Assembly: GCF_000220395.1 (NCBI RefSeq)
Contig: NW_004087714.1
Coordinates: 1 to 64,000, forward strand
DNA length: 64,000 nucleotides
Source: Ichthyophthirius multifiliis
Lineage: Eukaryota > Ciliophora > Oligohymenophorea > Hymenostomatida
Reading direction: 5' to 3'
Under the pieces are notes generated by a model. That model did no database searches. It worked only from the letters and a program-made list of their open reading frames with translations, and had not been told where the DNA came from. Made by a program: the position numbers and the translations under genes. This document shows, in pieces, positions 39,366 to 51,032 of the stretch (its first letter is position 1; the number at the start of each line of letters is the position of its first letter).

Positions 39366-39974
39366 TCATTCCCATCTTAAAGAAAACTCCGATGAGTTTT
39401 TATTAATATGGCTTTTAGCTGTTTAAGGTTTATGATTTCTCATATGCGGTAATTCATATTTCATTTAATTAATAGCTTATAAATCTAAACTAGGAACATA
39501 ATAATTTTAATGAGTTACATTAATCTATCTATAATTAGGTGTTAAAGACCTCATATGTGGTAAATTATGCTTCATTTCATTTATAATTTTAAGTTCTTCA
39601 CTTATTTATGGTTCTTATCTCATATATTTGGGTTTAAAAAATTTATTTTCATGTTCATTTGGAGAAGGTTTTACTTATATTATTTTAATAGAAGGTTTTT
39701 AAGGCTTTTAAGTAGATGAATTGAAATTTTAATTATTTTCAAATTTCCTTTTTCCACAAGATTTATTTCTTTCGATTGGATCTGATTATTCTAATTGCTT
39801 TTATATTAAATTTTTATTTTCGCTTAATTTATTTTCAACTTCGAATTTCTTTAAACGCTTTATAAACATGAAACTGCATTATGAATTTTTTTAATAATAA
39901 GATGATTTTTCTACTTTATTGATTACTTTTTCTCCACCAACTATTTTATATGGTTTTAAATCCTTTTTCATCAT
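39366..39974 (-). CDS. Uncharacterised 202-residue basic protein with two LPHMR repeats
   Basis: Single exon of 203 codons, ATG 39974 (a second ATG follows immediately) to TGA 39366. It begins MMKKDLKPYKIVGGEKVINK. The C-terminal third contains two copies of a motif about 35 residues apart: INEMKHNLPHMRSLTPNY and INQMKYELPHMRNHKPQ. The region between is Lys/Asn/Gln/Pro-rich and disordered-looking. The last residues are SSEFSLRWE. Repeated short motifs of this kind are common in ciliate cytoskeletal proteins, but I do not recognise the family. Confidence 0.65.
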
Positions 39975-40292
39975 TTTTTTAAAATCTTTTTTATTTTTTT
40001 ATTTTAAATTTTAAATTGTATAAAAATTTGATTTTTATAAAACTAACAAATTGAATATATTTCTATAATAATATAATTTCATTTAAAAGGGGATTCTTTT
40101 GTTTTTTGTTTTGTTTAATAATTTATTATTAATATAAAAAATTATTATGAATATAAATAAACAATCGAATAATAATTATAATTTCTTTATATATTTTTTG
40201 TTAGAAGAGTAAAAAAATTTACATATTTTTTTAAAATAAAAAATTTAAAAGATAATAAAATTATTATTTGATTAAAAAAAACAAAAACAAAA
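39975..40292. promoter_or_regulatory. Divergent intergenic region
   Basis: About 320 A/T bases separate a minus-strand start from the plus-strand lysozyme start, so both promoters lie here. No element recognised. Confidence 0.45.
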
Positions 40293-41074
40293 ATGAAAAT
40301 GAAAAAAATAATTGTACTCATTTAATTTATTTATTATATATTATGTGAAAACATCTATAGAGAATTAAAATTTAAAGGAGTTTATGCCTTTCATAAGACA
40401 TCGATAGACTAATTTAAATGTTTAAGAGAAAAAGGTTATAAAGATTATTTAATATTAAATGCCTACACGTATAATTAAACAAACCCTTACATATTGGAAA
40501 ATTATAACAATGCCTTGGAAGCTGGATATAAAATAATAGATTTAAGTTTTACAATATGCCCTATAACATAAAACGTGACTGAATATTTACAGAATGTGAT
40601 GAACTAGTTATTTTATAATCTAAAAGAAAAAAATAAGAAAACAAAATTATAATAATGCATAAAATATTTTAATAAAAAATTAATTAAGAAAAATTTGATA
40701 TGAATATAAGATAAAGTATTATTTTAAAATTTTCATAATGTAATGAATGGAAAAAACATTCATTTGAATAAAATTGTTAATTTTTTAATTAAACAAAATA
40801 TCTTCTCTAAACTTAATATAAATAAGATTTTGCTTTATATTCCAATTTTTTCGAATGGAATTTTCTATTCGGAAATGCAAATGCTTGTAATTCTAAAGAC
40901 GAAACCTACCCTTTGAATAATTACCCCCTTATATGGAATGGAGATAGTATTAGAAATGATCCTAATTATAATTCTACATATTTTGATAAGTTCGCTAGCT
41001 AGGTTATGCCTTAGGTTAAAGTATTTAGCATTTAAGAAGAATGTGCTAATTAGTTTGAATTTTTATCATTTTGA
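40293..41074 (+). CDS. Secreted GH25-like lysozyme
   Basis: Two exons; the 110-nt intron 40607-40716 gives 223 residues. The N-terminus MKMKKIIVLIQFIYYILC is a clear signal peptide. The mature part starts GVYAFHKTSIDQFKCLREKG, then NAYTYNQTNPYILENYNNAL and EAGYKIIDLSFTICPI, the beta-strand pattern of GH25-type muramidases of the invertebrate/protist type. Exon 2 gives CNEWKKHSFEQNCQFFNQTK, DFALYSNFFEWNFLFG and a Trp/Asp-rich end (PLIWNGDSIRNDPNYNSTYF). These enzymes cleave peptidoglycan and in bacterivorous protists digest food bacteria. The canonical GH25 acidic residues are not obvious by eye, so activity is not assured. Intron borders were chosen to restore frame and the CNEW block. Confidence 0.68.
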
Positions 41075-41240
41075 TATTTTATTTATTTAATATAATTTAT
41101 ATTATTAATAAATATTGTTTTTAATTTTTTTTTATATTTCTTTTTTTATTAAAATATATATTTCCCATTTTTTTAAATATTAATTAAATTTACCATTTTT
41201 AAATAAAAAATAATAAATATTTTTAATGTATTTCGTTTAT

Positions 41241-41719
41241 TCATTTATTATTTTTATCGAAATAAACCCATGAGAATCCTAAAAGCAAATTTTCTAACTT
41301 TTTAAATAGATAAAAATTTATTTATTTTTAAAAAAAGAATAACTTCTTCCTCTATTTCTTATTCAGAATGCCCTGACTCTTTTACTGTAATCCAGATTTG
41401 TAACCATTCATCTTCTGTAATTGTTCCGCTATTATCAACATCTACAGCTTTAAATAATGCATCCGTATTTACCTTTGCAAAGTTAGATTGCCTTGATATT
41501 TTTTATATTAATTTATATTTATTTAAAACATATATTTAAACCAAAATTTTAATGTTTCTTCTTTATCTATGCACTTTGATCCGTCTTTATCTATTCTTTT
41601 AAATACACTCATAATTTTATCTTTTAATTCTGAAGACAACTTATTTTATTTATATTCAGTAAAATATTAATTTCTATTTAATATTTTTTTAATACTGTTG
41701 TAGATGAAACAATACCCAT
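41241..41719 (-). CDS. EF-hand calcium-binding protein with N-myristoylation signal
   Basis: Three exons with introns 41492-41541 and 41298-41343, about 127 residues. It starts MGIVSSTTVLKKIL, a good N-myristoylation context (Gly2, Ser5/6). Two EF-hand loops are visible: DKDGSKCIDKEE (with Cys in place of a usual hydrophobic or Gly position) and DVDNSGTITEDE, which is canonical. The tail ends SWVYFDKNNK. The layout resembles small calcineurin-B/centrin-type sensors, but only one pair of hands is present. The stop TGA at 41241 lies 166 bases from the convergent lysozyme stop. Confidence 0.68.
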
Positions 41720-42238
41720 TAAAAATTTTATGATATAATATATATATTTAAAAATTAATTTTACTTATTATTATAAATTTTTTATTAATATTAAAATATT
41801 TTTTTATTTATAAAAAAAAAAAAAAATTATTTCTTATACAAATTCATTTTTCTAAAATAACTCTATCATCAAAAAAAAAAAAAAAAGAGACAAGAGAAAA
41901 AATAAATACTTGTATATTTTTTAGATAATAGAGTTTTTTTTTAAAAAAAAATAAATAGGTTAAAAATTATATATTTACTAAAAGTCAATATATTAATATT
42001 AATAGAGTTAATTTATAAAGAATTATTTAAAATATTTTAGCTCTTATTTTTATCATCAGTTCTTTATTTTTAATATATCTATTTATATATTTAAAATTAT
42101 AATTATATATATTAAATTAAATTGTTAGAATTTCTTTTTTATAATAATAACAAAATGATTATATTGTATTTTTTTTAAAAAAAATATATATTTATTATAT
42201 TTTAATCGTAAATATTAAGTTATTAATTTTTCTTTATT
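41720..42238. other. AT-only spacer
   Basis: A/T sequence with A-runs at about 41813 and 41870; no gene seen. Confidence 0.55.
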
Positions 42239-42615
42239 TCATTTAGCTGATTAAGGCTTTGGAATTATTCTTGGAATAATACCTTTAACCCATTCTACAA
42301 CAGGGATTAAAATGCCATTATTTTTATCGTCATCATCATCATCGTTTTATTCTTTATTTTCATCATCATCTTCATTTTCACTATCTTCAGATTCTTCAGT
42401 GTTTTATTATATTTCTTTATTTTTATTTTTTTATTTTTCCATTTCTTCATCTTCTTTAATTTATTATTTGTTTTCTGTAAACAATCTAAATTTGTTTTTT
42501 TTGTTTAATATTATAAAATATTAGTTTTAATCATTATTTTTTTATAATAGAAAAACAAAATTTACAAATTCATATCATTAGTGTCATCTTTATTGTTTTT
42601 ATATTCAGATTTCAT
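42239..42615 (-). CDS. Small acidic protein
   Basis: Two exons with an 80-nt intron (42486-42565), about 98 residues. It begins MKSEYKNNKDDTNDMNLLFT. The middle is an Asp/Glu/Asn/Lys tract (ESEDSENEDDDENKE, NDDDDDDKNN). The C-terminus is ordered and basic-hydrophobic: GILIPVVEWVKGIIPRIIPK. A phasing with TCA/TCG runs makes the plus strand look Ser-rich, which is an antisense artefact. No family recognised. Its ATG overlaps the TGA of a short upstream frame on the same strand. Confidence 0.55.
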
Positions 42616-42794
42616 TTATTTAATATTATAATTATGTAAATTGTTTTTTTATATAGCCTATTTTTTTTTTTTTATTTTGGAATATTAGGTATTTTGTTTT
42701 ACTAATGATTTTTAAAAACATTTTTATTTACAATTATTGGGAAAGCTAAAACATTTAAAAAAAGTAGTTTTTTTATAGAAATTACTTTTGACAT
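42612..42794 (-). CDS. Possible 60-residue ORF upstream of the acidic gene
   Basis: Frame of 61 codons beginning MSKVISIKKLLFLNVLAFPI, which looks like a hydrophobic N-terminus, followed by a basic Asn/Lys-rich tail. Its TGA overlaps the next ATG as ATGA. It may be a separate microprotein, an alternative first exon of the acidic gene, or chance. GT...AG pairs exist inside it (for example 30 nt starting at GTAAATAAAA), so splicing is possible. Confidence 0.3.
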
Positions 42795-44170
42795 TTTAAT
42801 AGTATTTAAGTTTTTTAGTTTAATATATTTTATTATTAATTTTTATTTTATATCATTTATAATGCAATTAATATTTACTTTTCTAAAATAATAAAATATT
42901 TCTTTGAAAATTTATAAATAACTATATTATATAAATATATATATTTTAAATTTATTCTTTTTAAAAATATCTAGAAAATTCTTTAAAAATATATAATTAT
43001 ATAGAGAAAATATTTTTTTTAAGATTAATAATTATAATTAATAATTTTTTATTTTTGTATAAGCTTTTAAAATTAAATTAATTATTTATATAATGATGAT
43101 TATATTTAAAATGGTAAATACAAATTTTATCAATCATAAAAAATATTAAAAATCAATAAATATATATTTATATAGTTTATTATAATTAAATAATAAACTT
43201 AAATAATTAAATTAAATAATACCATTAAAATAAAATAATAGTTAATTAAAATAAAAATCTTTAAAATTTATATTAAGTTTTTAAATAGAAAACTATTTTT
43301 ATTCTAAATAAGTTTATATCAATATTATTTATATAACAAAATATAGGCAATAATTAAAGTTTTTTTAAATAAATTTAATTATTTAAATAAAATTTATTAT
43401 TATCAAAAAATTTTAAATTTTTAAAAAATTTTTTAATTAAAAATTTTTTTATAGTCTAAAAGTAATAATGTATTATAATTTATATTTTATTTTTTAATTA
43501 ATATATGAGAAAATTAAATATCTAAAATATTATAATTTAAATATTACATTAATTTCTATTTATTTATTTGTAATTTTTTCTTTAATTCTAAAATGATTAA
43601 TATTTAAATATAAATAAAATTAAGGAATACATGTATTAAAAAATATGATTTTTTTTTTTTTGGTATTTAAATTATATAATCTGATAAAAAAAATCAATAA
43701 AAATAATTTTTTATATATTTTTGTTGTAAATAAAAACATCAATTATTTATAAAAAAAATATAATTTAAAAATAATCATTTTTTATTATAAATTTTTTATT
43801 AAATATACAAATTTTTGTTTATAATAATTTAGATATAATTTTTCTTTCTATTATTTGATTAAAATAAATTTAATAAATTTATTAAAAATAATATTTATTT
43901 ATTTATTTTTTTTAAAAAATAGTAATTATAAAAATTTAATTATTTTAATTTATTTTTTACATAAAAAAAAATAATAAAAAAGAACCTTATATAAATAATA
44001 AAAACTTTTCTTTACATAAAACTTTAATATTTTTATTAGTATTTATATAAATAATTTAATAATCCATAGATAAAATGAACTAATAATAAAAAGAAAAAAA
44101 TTAAATACAACTTATATAACTTGAAAAAAGTTAAAAACCCGAAAAAACTACAGAACAATAAATTAACGAT
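42795..44170. promoter_or_regulatory. Divergent AT-only spacer
   Basis: About 1.4 kb of A/T sequence between minus- and plus-strand gene starts. No recognised element. Confidence 0.45.
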
Positions 44171-45398
44171 ATGTCCACTTGTGCATCGATGTCTTAAAAT
44201 TCTCAGACCTCAGGTTAAATCAAAAATATAGTATATTTATTAAAAAAAAAAATAATATTATATAAATAAGTAATTAAATTTTATGTCTTATATATTATGT
44301 AAAAAAATAATATAATATTATATAAAAGGCAAAAACAAATAAAAAAAATATGAAAACGAAAATGAATATAAATAATAAATAATAAATAAAATATAAAAAT
44401 AAGAATAAGAATAAACTTAAGAAAAAGAATAAAAAACTGAAAAATAAACAAAAATTCAATGTAAATTTTAATTAAAAAATCATGTCAAAACAACCACTAA
44501 ATATTACTTAGTTGGAGATATATCTATCGATTTTGACCTCTTAAAGGGTATAGAAAGCCGTTTTTCGCCTTTATCTGAATTTAAAATAGTAAATAGTATA
44601 GAAGTAGATATATTTAATTAATTTGTGCACATAAATTTAGATTAGAAATAAAAAGGAATTCGTGATTTTAAAATTGTTATTTATTAACTAAATTCTTTAG
44701 GTGATTAATTTGCAAGAGGAATCGCTATATTATTAAAAAAATATTAAACTTTAATAGATTTTAAAATAAAAATGAACAAAATTAATAAAAAAGATCAAGA
44801 AAGAAACTATCAAAAACAACTATGGGACCAAGCCAAGGAAAAAATTAAGCCCATTTTAATCGAAAAAATTAAAAGCTGTAAATACAGTGCCTACTTTGTT
44901 AAAAAAGGATCTTATTTAGAAGATATAATGGTATATTAAGGTTATTCTTAATAGATTTTATAAGTTTTAGGACTTAATAATGAAAAATTTAGATAAATAA
45001 CAATGAAATAAGGTCTTTTAGATTTTGTTGAACCATTATAAAGATACTATATAATAATTGAATAATTTGCAAATATAGCCAAAAATAAAATGCCTTGGGA
45101 AGAAGTAAATTTGATAACAATTGATAATTTTAAAATACCTGTAAAAATTTAAGCAGAAAAAATTATTATTAATTAATACAAAAGCATTTAAAATTATATT
45201 GGATTTATGAAAATAGAAATACAAGATGAAGTTATTTAAAATTTGATTAATAATAGGTAAAAAGCAAGCATTTTTTTAAAAAATCAAGCTTATTTTTAAT
45301 ATGGAGACGAATTTAATTACTCTTTATAAACAAATGAATTTCTTGAAAAATTCTATTATAAATCTATTTAAAAAAGATAAATTTCAAAAAAATAATGA
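44171..45398 (+). CDS. Uncharacterised 370-residue protein
   Basis: Two exons with a 115-nt intron (44214-44328), 371 codons. It begins MSTCASMSQNSQTS, then a Gln/Glu/Lys-rich linker. A folded-looking body follows: YYLVGDISIDFDLLKGIESR, FKIVNSIEVDIFNQFVHINL, CKYSAYFVKKGSYLEDIMVY, VLGLNNEKFRQITMKQGLLD and KNKMPWEEVNLITIDNFKIP. No transmembrane segment, signal or known active-site motif. The last residues are Lys/Gln-rich and end at TGA. Internal consistency over more than 350 codons makes the gene secure; the function is unknown. Confidence 0.7.
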
Positions 45399-46276
45399 TA
45401 AATATATTAAGAAATGAATTTTTTTTTTTTTTTGTTTTTGTATTTTTTAATTAAAAAATAAGAATGTCATTTATATCAATAATTATTGGAAATATATTAT
45501 ATAAAAATTATATATATATAAATTAAATAATTATACTAATTTAATAATTTTACTTTTATATATTTATAAAGATTTTTTTTTTTTTTTCAATTAATTTTTA
45601 TTTTAATATTAAATAAAAATATCTTATTTTATTTTATTTTTTTTATTGTAAATGAATTTTTCATTTAATTTTTTTATAAAAAATAGAAAAAAAAAAAAAA
45701 ATAATAAAAAAATTTAATAATTAATATTTTTTTTTTTTTCTCATTTTCAAATTTTTACCTTTCTATTGAATTTTTTATTAAAAAAAATAGAAAAATCTTT
45801 ATTAAAATAATATTAGATAATAATTATTAAAAAAATTAATTTTGTTTTTTTTTTATTTTTTAAAAAAATAGAAAATTAATACTTTATTTTTTCTATGTAT
45901 AAATTTATCATTTTTTTAGATTTTTTTATTTGATTTGATATTTTATAACAATTAAATTAATAATTTTTTATTTTATTTTTAAATTAAACAAAAAATATAT
46001 ATTTATAAATAAAAAGTATTCAATTTAATATTTTTTTAATTTATTTAATTATATTATATATTTAATATATTATTTTATATTTTAATTTATTTTGATTATA
46101 ATTGTTTTTTTCAATATTTTTATTTTTTAATACAATTTATCTTAAGTATCTAAAGGCCCTCATTATTTTACAAATTAGATTTTGATTTATTTTACATAAA
46201 GGCCTTTTTCTTAATCATATTATTTTATTTTTCTTTATATAATTAAGTTTTATTTTATTCAATAAGATTTTATTAA
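45399..46276. other. AT-only spacer
   Basis: A/T sequence with long T runs between convergent genes; no frame supported. Confidence 0.55.
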
Positions 46277-49242
46277 TCAGGACTCTTTTTTTAAAAAATA
46301 AAATAAAAATATAATCAGGAAAAAAATAATTATTTAATTGTAAAAAATAAATTCTAAAATTATAATAATAAGAAAAAAAAAAAAATATTTAATATTTGAA
46401 TTTACTAATGACTATGTCATATTGATTCCCAATTAAACTGAAGTAATTAATGTTTATTATTTTTTTGCTTTTTTTAAAGGAAGGTAATAAGGACATTTAT
46501 TTTTTTAAAATTATATTTAAATCATATTATTTTTCTTTTCTCTCTTTTCTTATAAATTTAATTATTAAATTTCTTGAATTTAATCTCTATAAAAATTACT
46601 TACATCTATTTTCGGGAATTTCACATTTTCTTAAGAATTTTGTAATTATTTATTTATAGCCTTATGAACAGATTCTAAAGATATATTTGAATCTTTCAAT
46701 TTAACTTTATCTTATCTTTCAAATTTTTAAAATAATTAGATTTACTTTATTTTATTTTCATTTTTTATTTTTTCTTATGATTTATTATTAGAAAAACTTT
46801 GATGATCTAAACTAATAGACTCACCTTTCATTCTATGATCAATATAAAATTCATTTATATTTTTATTTTCAGTCGAATTTTCTTATTTTTTACTACTGAA
46901 ATGAGATAAATTTGTAGTTATATTAATATTCTATTTTATTTTAATAATTTAAAATTAAATTAAAGCTTATTATTTTTACACTTTCATCTTATTTAAAAGA
47001 ACTTTTTTTTAGAAAATCTACATAATGAATAGAATTAGATGCTTTTTTATCTCTTTAAATTTCATTCATTAAGGTTAAAATTTAATTTTATGGCGTATCA
47101 TCTAAAACATACTAATAATGATATTCATTAAGAAGTTTAATTTATTTTATTTATTTATAATTAGTTAGAACATTTTCCTTTAATAACTCAGTTTAAACTT
47201 ATTCTGAAATAAATTTATCTTCTTCACTTTTAAATAAATTTTATTCTTTAAAATACTCAATTTTATGCCTATTTAATTTTACAATTTCTTATTTTTGTAA
47301 CTTTATTTTTTAATTCAAAAATTAGTATTAATCTTTTATTACTGTATTTTTTACATTTATACTGTTTATCTGTTTCTCATACCATTATTCTTTTAATTCT
47401 ATCTATTTTAAGAATTCTTAATTTAGAAAATTATTATCATTTAATATTTTTAAAAATTACTTTATATTTTTATATTCTTTATTTATTATTTATATATATG
47501 TATATATATATTACTTATTAATTTATTTCCCAAACAGTAGCCTTTTAAGATTAGCATACAGCATTAGTTTTTCTTGGAGTATTTCTAATAACTTCTATTT
47601 CTCCAAAGCATTAAGTTTCTCCAAGTTAAGATAGCCTAATCAATACTTTTTGGAATCTTTAATTTTACTTTGTATGTTATTATACTTAGTTTTAATAATT
47701 AATTTCTACATTTTTATAACATAAGATCTTTTTTAAAAATAAGAAAACAATATTTAGAAAAAAAAAAAAAAACTACTTCTATTGAACCTTTTTATATTAA
47801 ATAAACATAATTCGAAATATTCCCTTCTTAATAAATAGTATTTCCCATTACATATTTTTTTTTACAAAAAAATAAGTACTTTTACTAACTATTTCTTTTC
47901 CTAATCCTTAAAAAAGTTTTAAGAAATAAATTTGATTCTCTCATTCATCTTTTTTATTTCAACTGTCATTAGTATATTTTTATAATCTTCTCCACTCATA
48001 ACTGCAAATTCAGAATTCTCCTTTGCTAAAATAGTTGCAGCCCTAGGTTTTTTTAATAAAAGACCTATTTAATAAAAAATATAATATACTTATTAATATA
48101 AAAATTTAATATACTTATTTAATAAAAAATATAATATAATTATTTATAAAAAATATAATATACTTATTTATATAAAAATATAATATACTTATTTATATAA
48201 AAATATAATATACTTATTTATATAAAAATAATTAAAAAAAAAACCTAATTCTCCAAACATTTATCCTGGAAATAAAGTCAAAACATATTTATGTCTTGGT
48301 ATTCCATCTTTAAAAAACTTATCTATATCGTAAATATAATTTATTTCAACATCACCTAATAATTTAGAAATATCACTATTATCTACATTATCTTGATTTT
48401 TTATTTCTAATAGTGATGATTCTTAATTTGTTTATTAGTCGATTTCTTGTTAGCTATTTTCTAAAATATTAATTTCACTTTTTCCTTTTTAAAAAATAAA
48501 TTAAATGAATGAATATTTTAATTTACTTGGTTGATAATTATTATCATTTTATTGAAATAAGCTCATTTATTTTATAACTTATTTCTGTTTTTTAGATTTG
48601 GTTCTTAAAGAAGTAAACTATAATGGCTGAATTTAATCTACAGGATATAAATTATTTAATTATTTTAATTATTCCTCATTTATTTAAACTGAATAATGTT
48701 TATTTAATTTATTTTATTTATTCTTTTATTCGTTTTATTATTATTTTATTTATTAAATTCGATTGATCATATGTTTCTTTTACTCTGAAGGCTTTAATTA
48801 TTTCATTTTCGAAGTTTCTTCTTGTATATCTTATTATAATTGTTCAGCCTTTTTTGCTATCATTACATTAACAGATCCACTTAAAATAATATAGAATTTT
48901 TATGGAATTTCCCCTTTTTTTTTTTTTTTTTTTTTTTTTCAAAAACAAAATAAAATAAGAAAAAATAAAAACTATTAATTAATTAAAACCTGCCATAAAA
49001 ACTGGTTCTCCTTTTGAAGCTTTTTCATATCTTATTTTACTGCAACACTTTTAATGCAATTTTAAATCTACATTTTACTTCTTCTTGTTTATGTCTTAAA
49101 AAAATGAAAACTGACTTGTCCATTATTATAATATTTGAATTTCGTCTTCATTTCTTTCTCCATTTTATTGTTTAATTATTGATAACGAAATCTATTATTT
49201 TTTATTTCGATAAATAAAACAATTTATATTTTCAAAAAAAAT

Positions 49243-49279
<37 letters not shown>

Positions 49280-49450
49280 TATAATTTTAACAATCCTTTT
49301 TTTTAAAAAAAATACTTTTTGTAAATCTTTAGGTTCAAATGTTTTTAAAAATTATTTTAGAATTTGCTTATATTTAGGGTAATTTTATTTTCTTAACCTT
49401 TGTAATTCATATTCAGTTATTTATTATAAATCATATAAACTTTGATTCAT
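46277..49450 (-). CDS. Protein with two cyclic-nucleotide-binding domains
   Basis: Multi-exon, roughly 850 residues; ATG at 49450 (MNQSLYDLQQITEYELQRLR). The first CNBD reads NEDEIQILQQWTSQFSFFQD, YEKASKGEPVFMAG, KFYIILSGSVNVMIAKKAEQ, a long Lys/Gln-rich insertion of about 150 residues, then KYVLTLFPGQMFGELG joined across an intron to LLLKKPRAATILAKENSEFA, the phosphate-binding cassette. A second cassette is CFGEIEVIRNTPRKTNAVCQ. The tail is Gln/Lys/Asn-rich coiled coil. No kinase or ion-channel helices are seen, so this is neither PKA/PKG catalytic nor a CNG channel; it fits the CNBD-only proteins frequent in ciliates. The second cassette has Thr-Asn after the Arg where Ala-Ala/Thr is usual. 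The 3' limit is uncertain: credible coding ends near 46600. Confidence 0.68.
48065..48244 (-). repeat. Intron built of about seven 25-29-bp tandem repeats
   Basis: The intron between GELG and LLLKKPRAAT of the CNBD gene consists largely of tandem copies of a unit close to ATAATATACTTATTTATATA plus a few A. At least three adjacent copies are identical at a 25-bp period, and more diverged copies flank them. On the gene strand each unit carries ATAAGTATAT, containing overlapping AG and GT. Confidence 0.85.
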
Positions 49451-49728
49451 TTAATAGATAAAAAATAAAATTTTATTAATTTTATTAAAACTCGTGTTTT
49501 ATTAATTTATATTAGTAAATAAAAATATTTAATTTTATTGGTTTTCTTTTTTAATTTTATTAAAATATTTATTGTGCTATAAATTTTATATAAAATGATC
49601 AAATATTTTGTTATTTATTTACAAAAAATTATAAATAGTTTTTATTTTAAATTTAAAATTTTTATCAAAAAAAAAAAAAAAAAAAGAAAAAAAGAAAGAA
49701 AGAAAGAGAAACAAAATAAAATAAAAAA
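49451..49728. promoter_or_regulatory. Divergent spacer with GAAA/A-run microsatellite
   Basis: This lies between the CNBD gene start and the plus-strand gene start. It contains a long A-run and (GAAA)n at about 49669-49712, immediately 5' of the plus-strand ATG. Confidence 0.5.
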
Positions 49729-50977
49729 ATGATTTTAAAATCAATTTTCAAAAAAATAATTGAATATGATCCTTAAGTATTTTTTAAATTTTAATTAATA
49801 AATAATTTATAATATAGGTAGATTTCTTTTCTCAAAGAAACTAAATAGAAAATTCAGGTAAATAAATTAATATAAAAACTCAAAATATAAGAAGTATAAA
49901 TCAAATAATTTTAAATAAGAATAAATAAATAAAATACAAATCGAAATATAAACAACAAAAGCAGAACCAAGCTTTTCGCAGACCAAATATAGTGATTAAT
50001 TTTTTGATTTGACTGATGAAAAAAATATTTAAACATATGAAAGATTCGTCTAAAAAATAATTGGTAAAAAGAATTATGTATAAGCTATATTGTTAAAATC
50101 AGATAATTTTTTTAAATATTCCAAATATAATTCTGATTAAAAATGTAGTAATTATATTAAAAAAGCAATATAATCTTAACAAGAAGTTCAAAATTAAAAA
50201 CCTATATAATAAGAGCCGATCTAAATTAAATAAATATATATAAATGATATTTTTTCAGAAAGTGAACTAAATTTTTAAGAGAATAATAATTAATTACTTA
50301 ATTAAGAAAATCAGAAATTAAAATAAAACTCAAGGGAAAATTCAAAAGAAAAAGAAAAAGAAAAAAACAATAGTAGCTCATCTTAAAAAGCTTAAATTAA
50401 TAATACAAGTATATAAGATTTAAATGAAGAAAGTTATAATAAGTATATATAATAATAAAATATATTTATTAATAATATATTTATTTAAATATAAAGTTAG
50501 ATAAATATCAAATATATATCTAAATCAAAAGATATAGAAAAAAATTTTTTAACATAGTCTAAAAATTAAAGGAAAAGTTAATTAAGTTTTTAATAATGGC
50601 AAAGATTTCGAGAGCAAACCACATATTCGACTACAAATAAAAATTTAATTAGTAAGAGTCAAAAAAGTTTAAAAAGAAGACTTCCAACAACTGAACAAGT
50701 ATAAAGAAGTGATATTTGTTAAAATTAATAAAGATTAAGACCAACAGAAAGTAGCTTGAAGGCTAACTGTTTTATAAATAAAAAATGTATTTATTGTGAT
50801 TAATAATTAAATTAAAATGATGAAATTAAAATTTTCACATGTTGTCATAAAGCACATACTGTATTTTTTTATTTTTTTGTTACTTTAATAAAATAAAAAA
50901 AATAGAATTGTGTACCAAAATATAAAATTCTCAAATGTATTAAGTGTGACTAGGAAGATTAATTAAAAAAATATTGA
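49729..50977 (+). CDS. RING-like zinc-binding protein
   Basis: At least four exons; short introns near the start and one of about 45 nt near 50863. It begins MILKSIFKKIIEYDPQ. A long Gln/Asn/Ser-rich, probably disordered body contains one ordered patch (YERFVQKIIGKKNYVQAILL). The C-terminus is a cysteine/histidine cluster restored by splicing: CIYCDQQLNQNDEIKIFTCC, HKAHTNCV, LKCIKCDQ. The spacing C-x2-C ... C-H-x2-H-x2-C ... C-x2-C is that of a RING-H2 or VPS-type RING finger at the extreme C-terminus, which suggests E3 ubiquitin ligase activity (inference from family). The stop is 55 bases from the convergent stomatin gene. Confidence 0.62.
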
Positions 50978-51032
50978 ATTTTTTACAAAAAAAAAAATAT
51001 AATAATAATATATTACTATGATACATATATAT

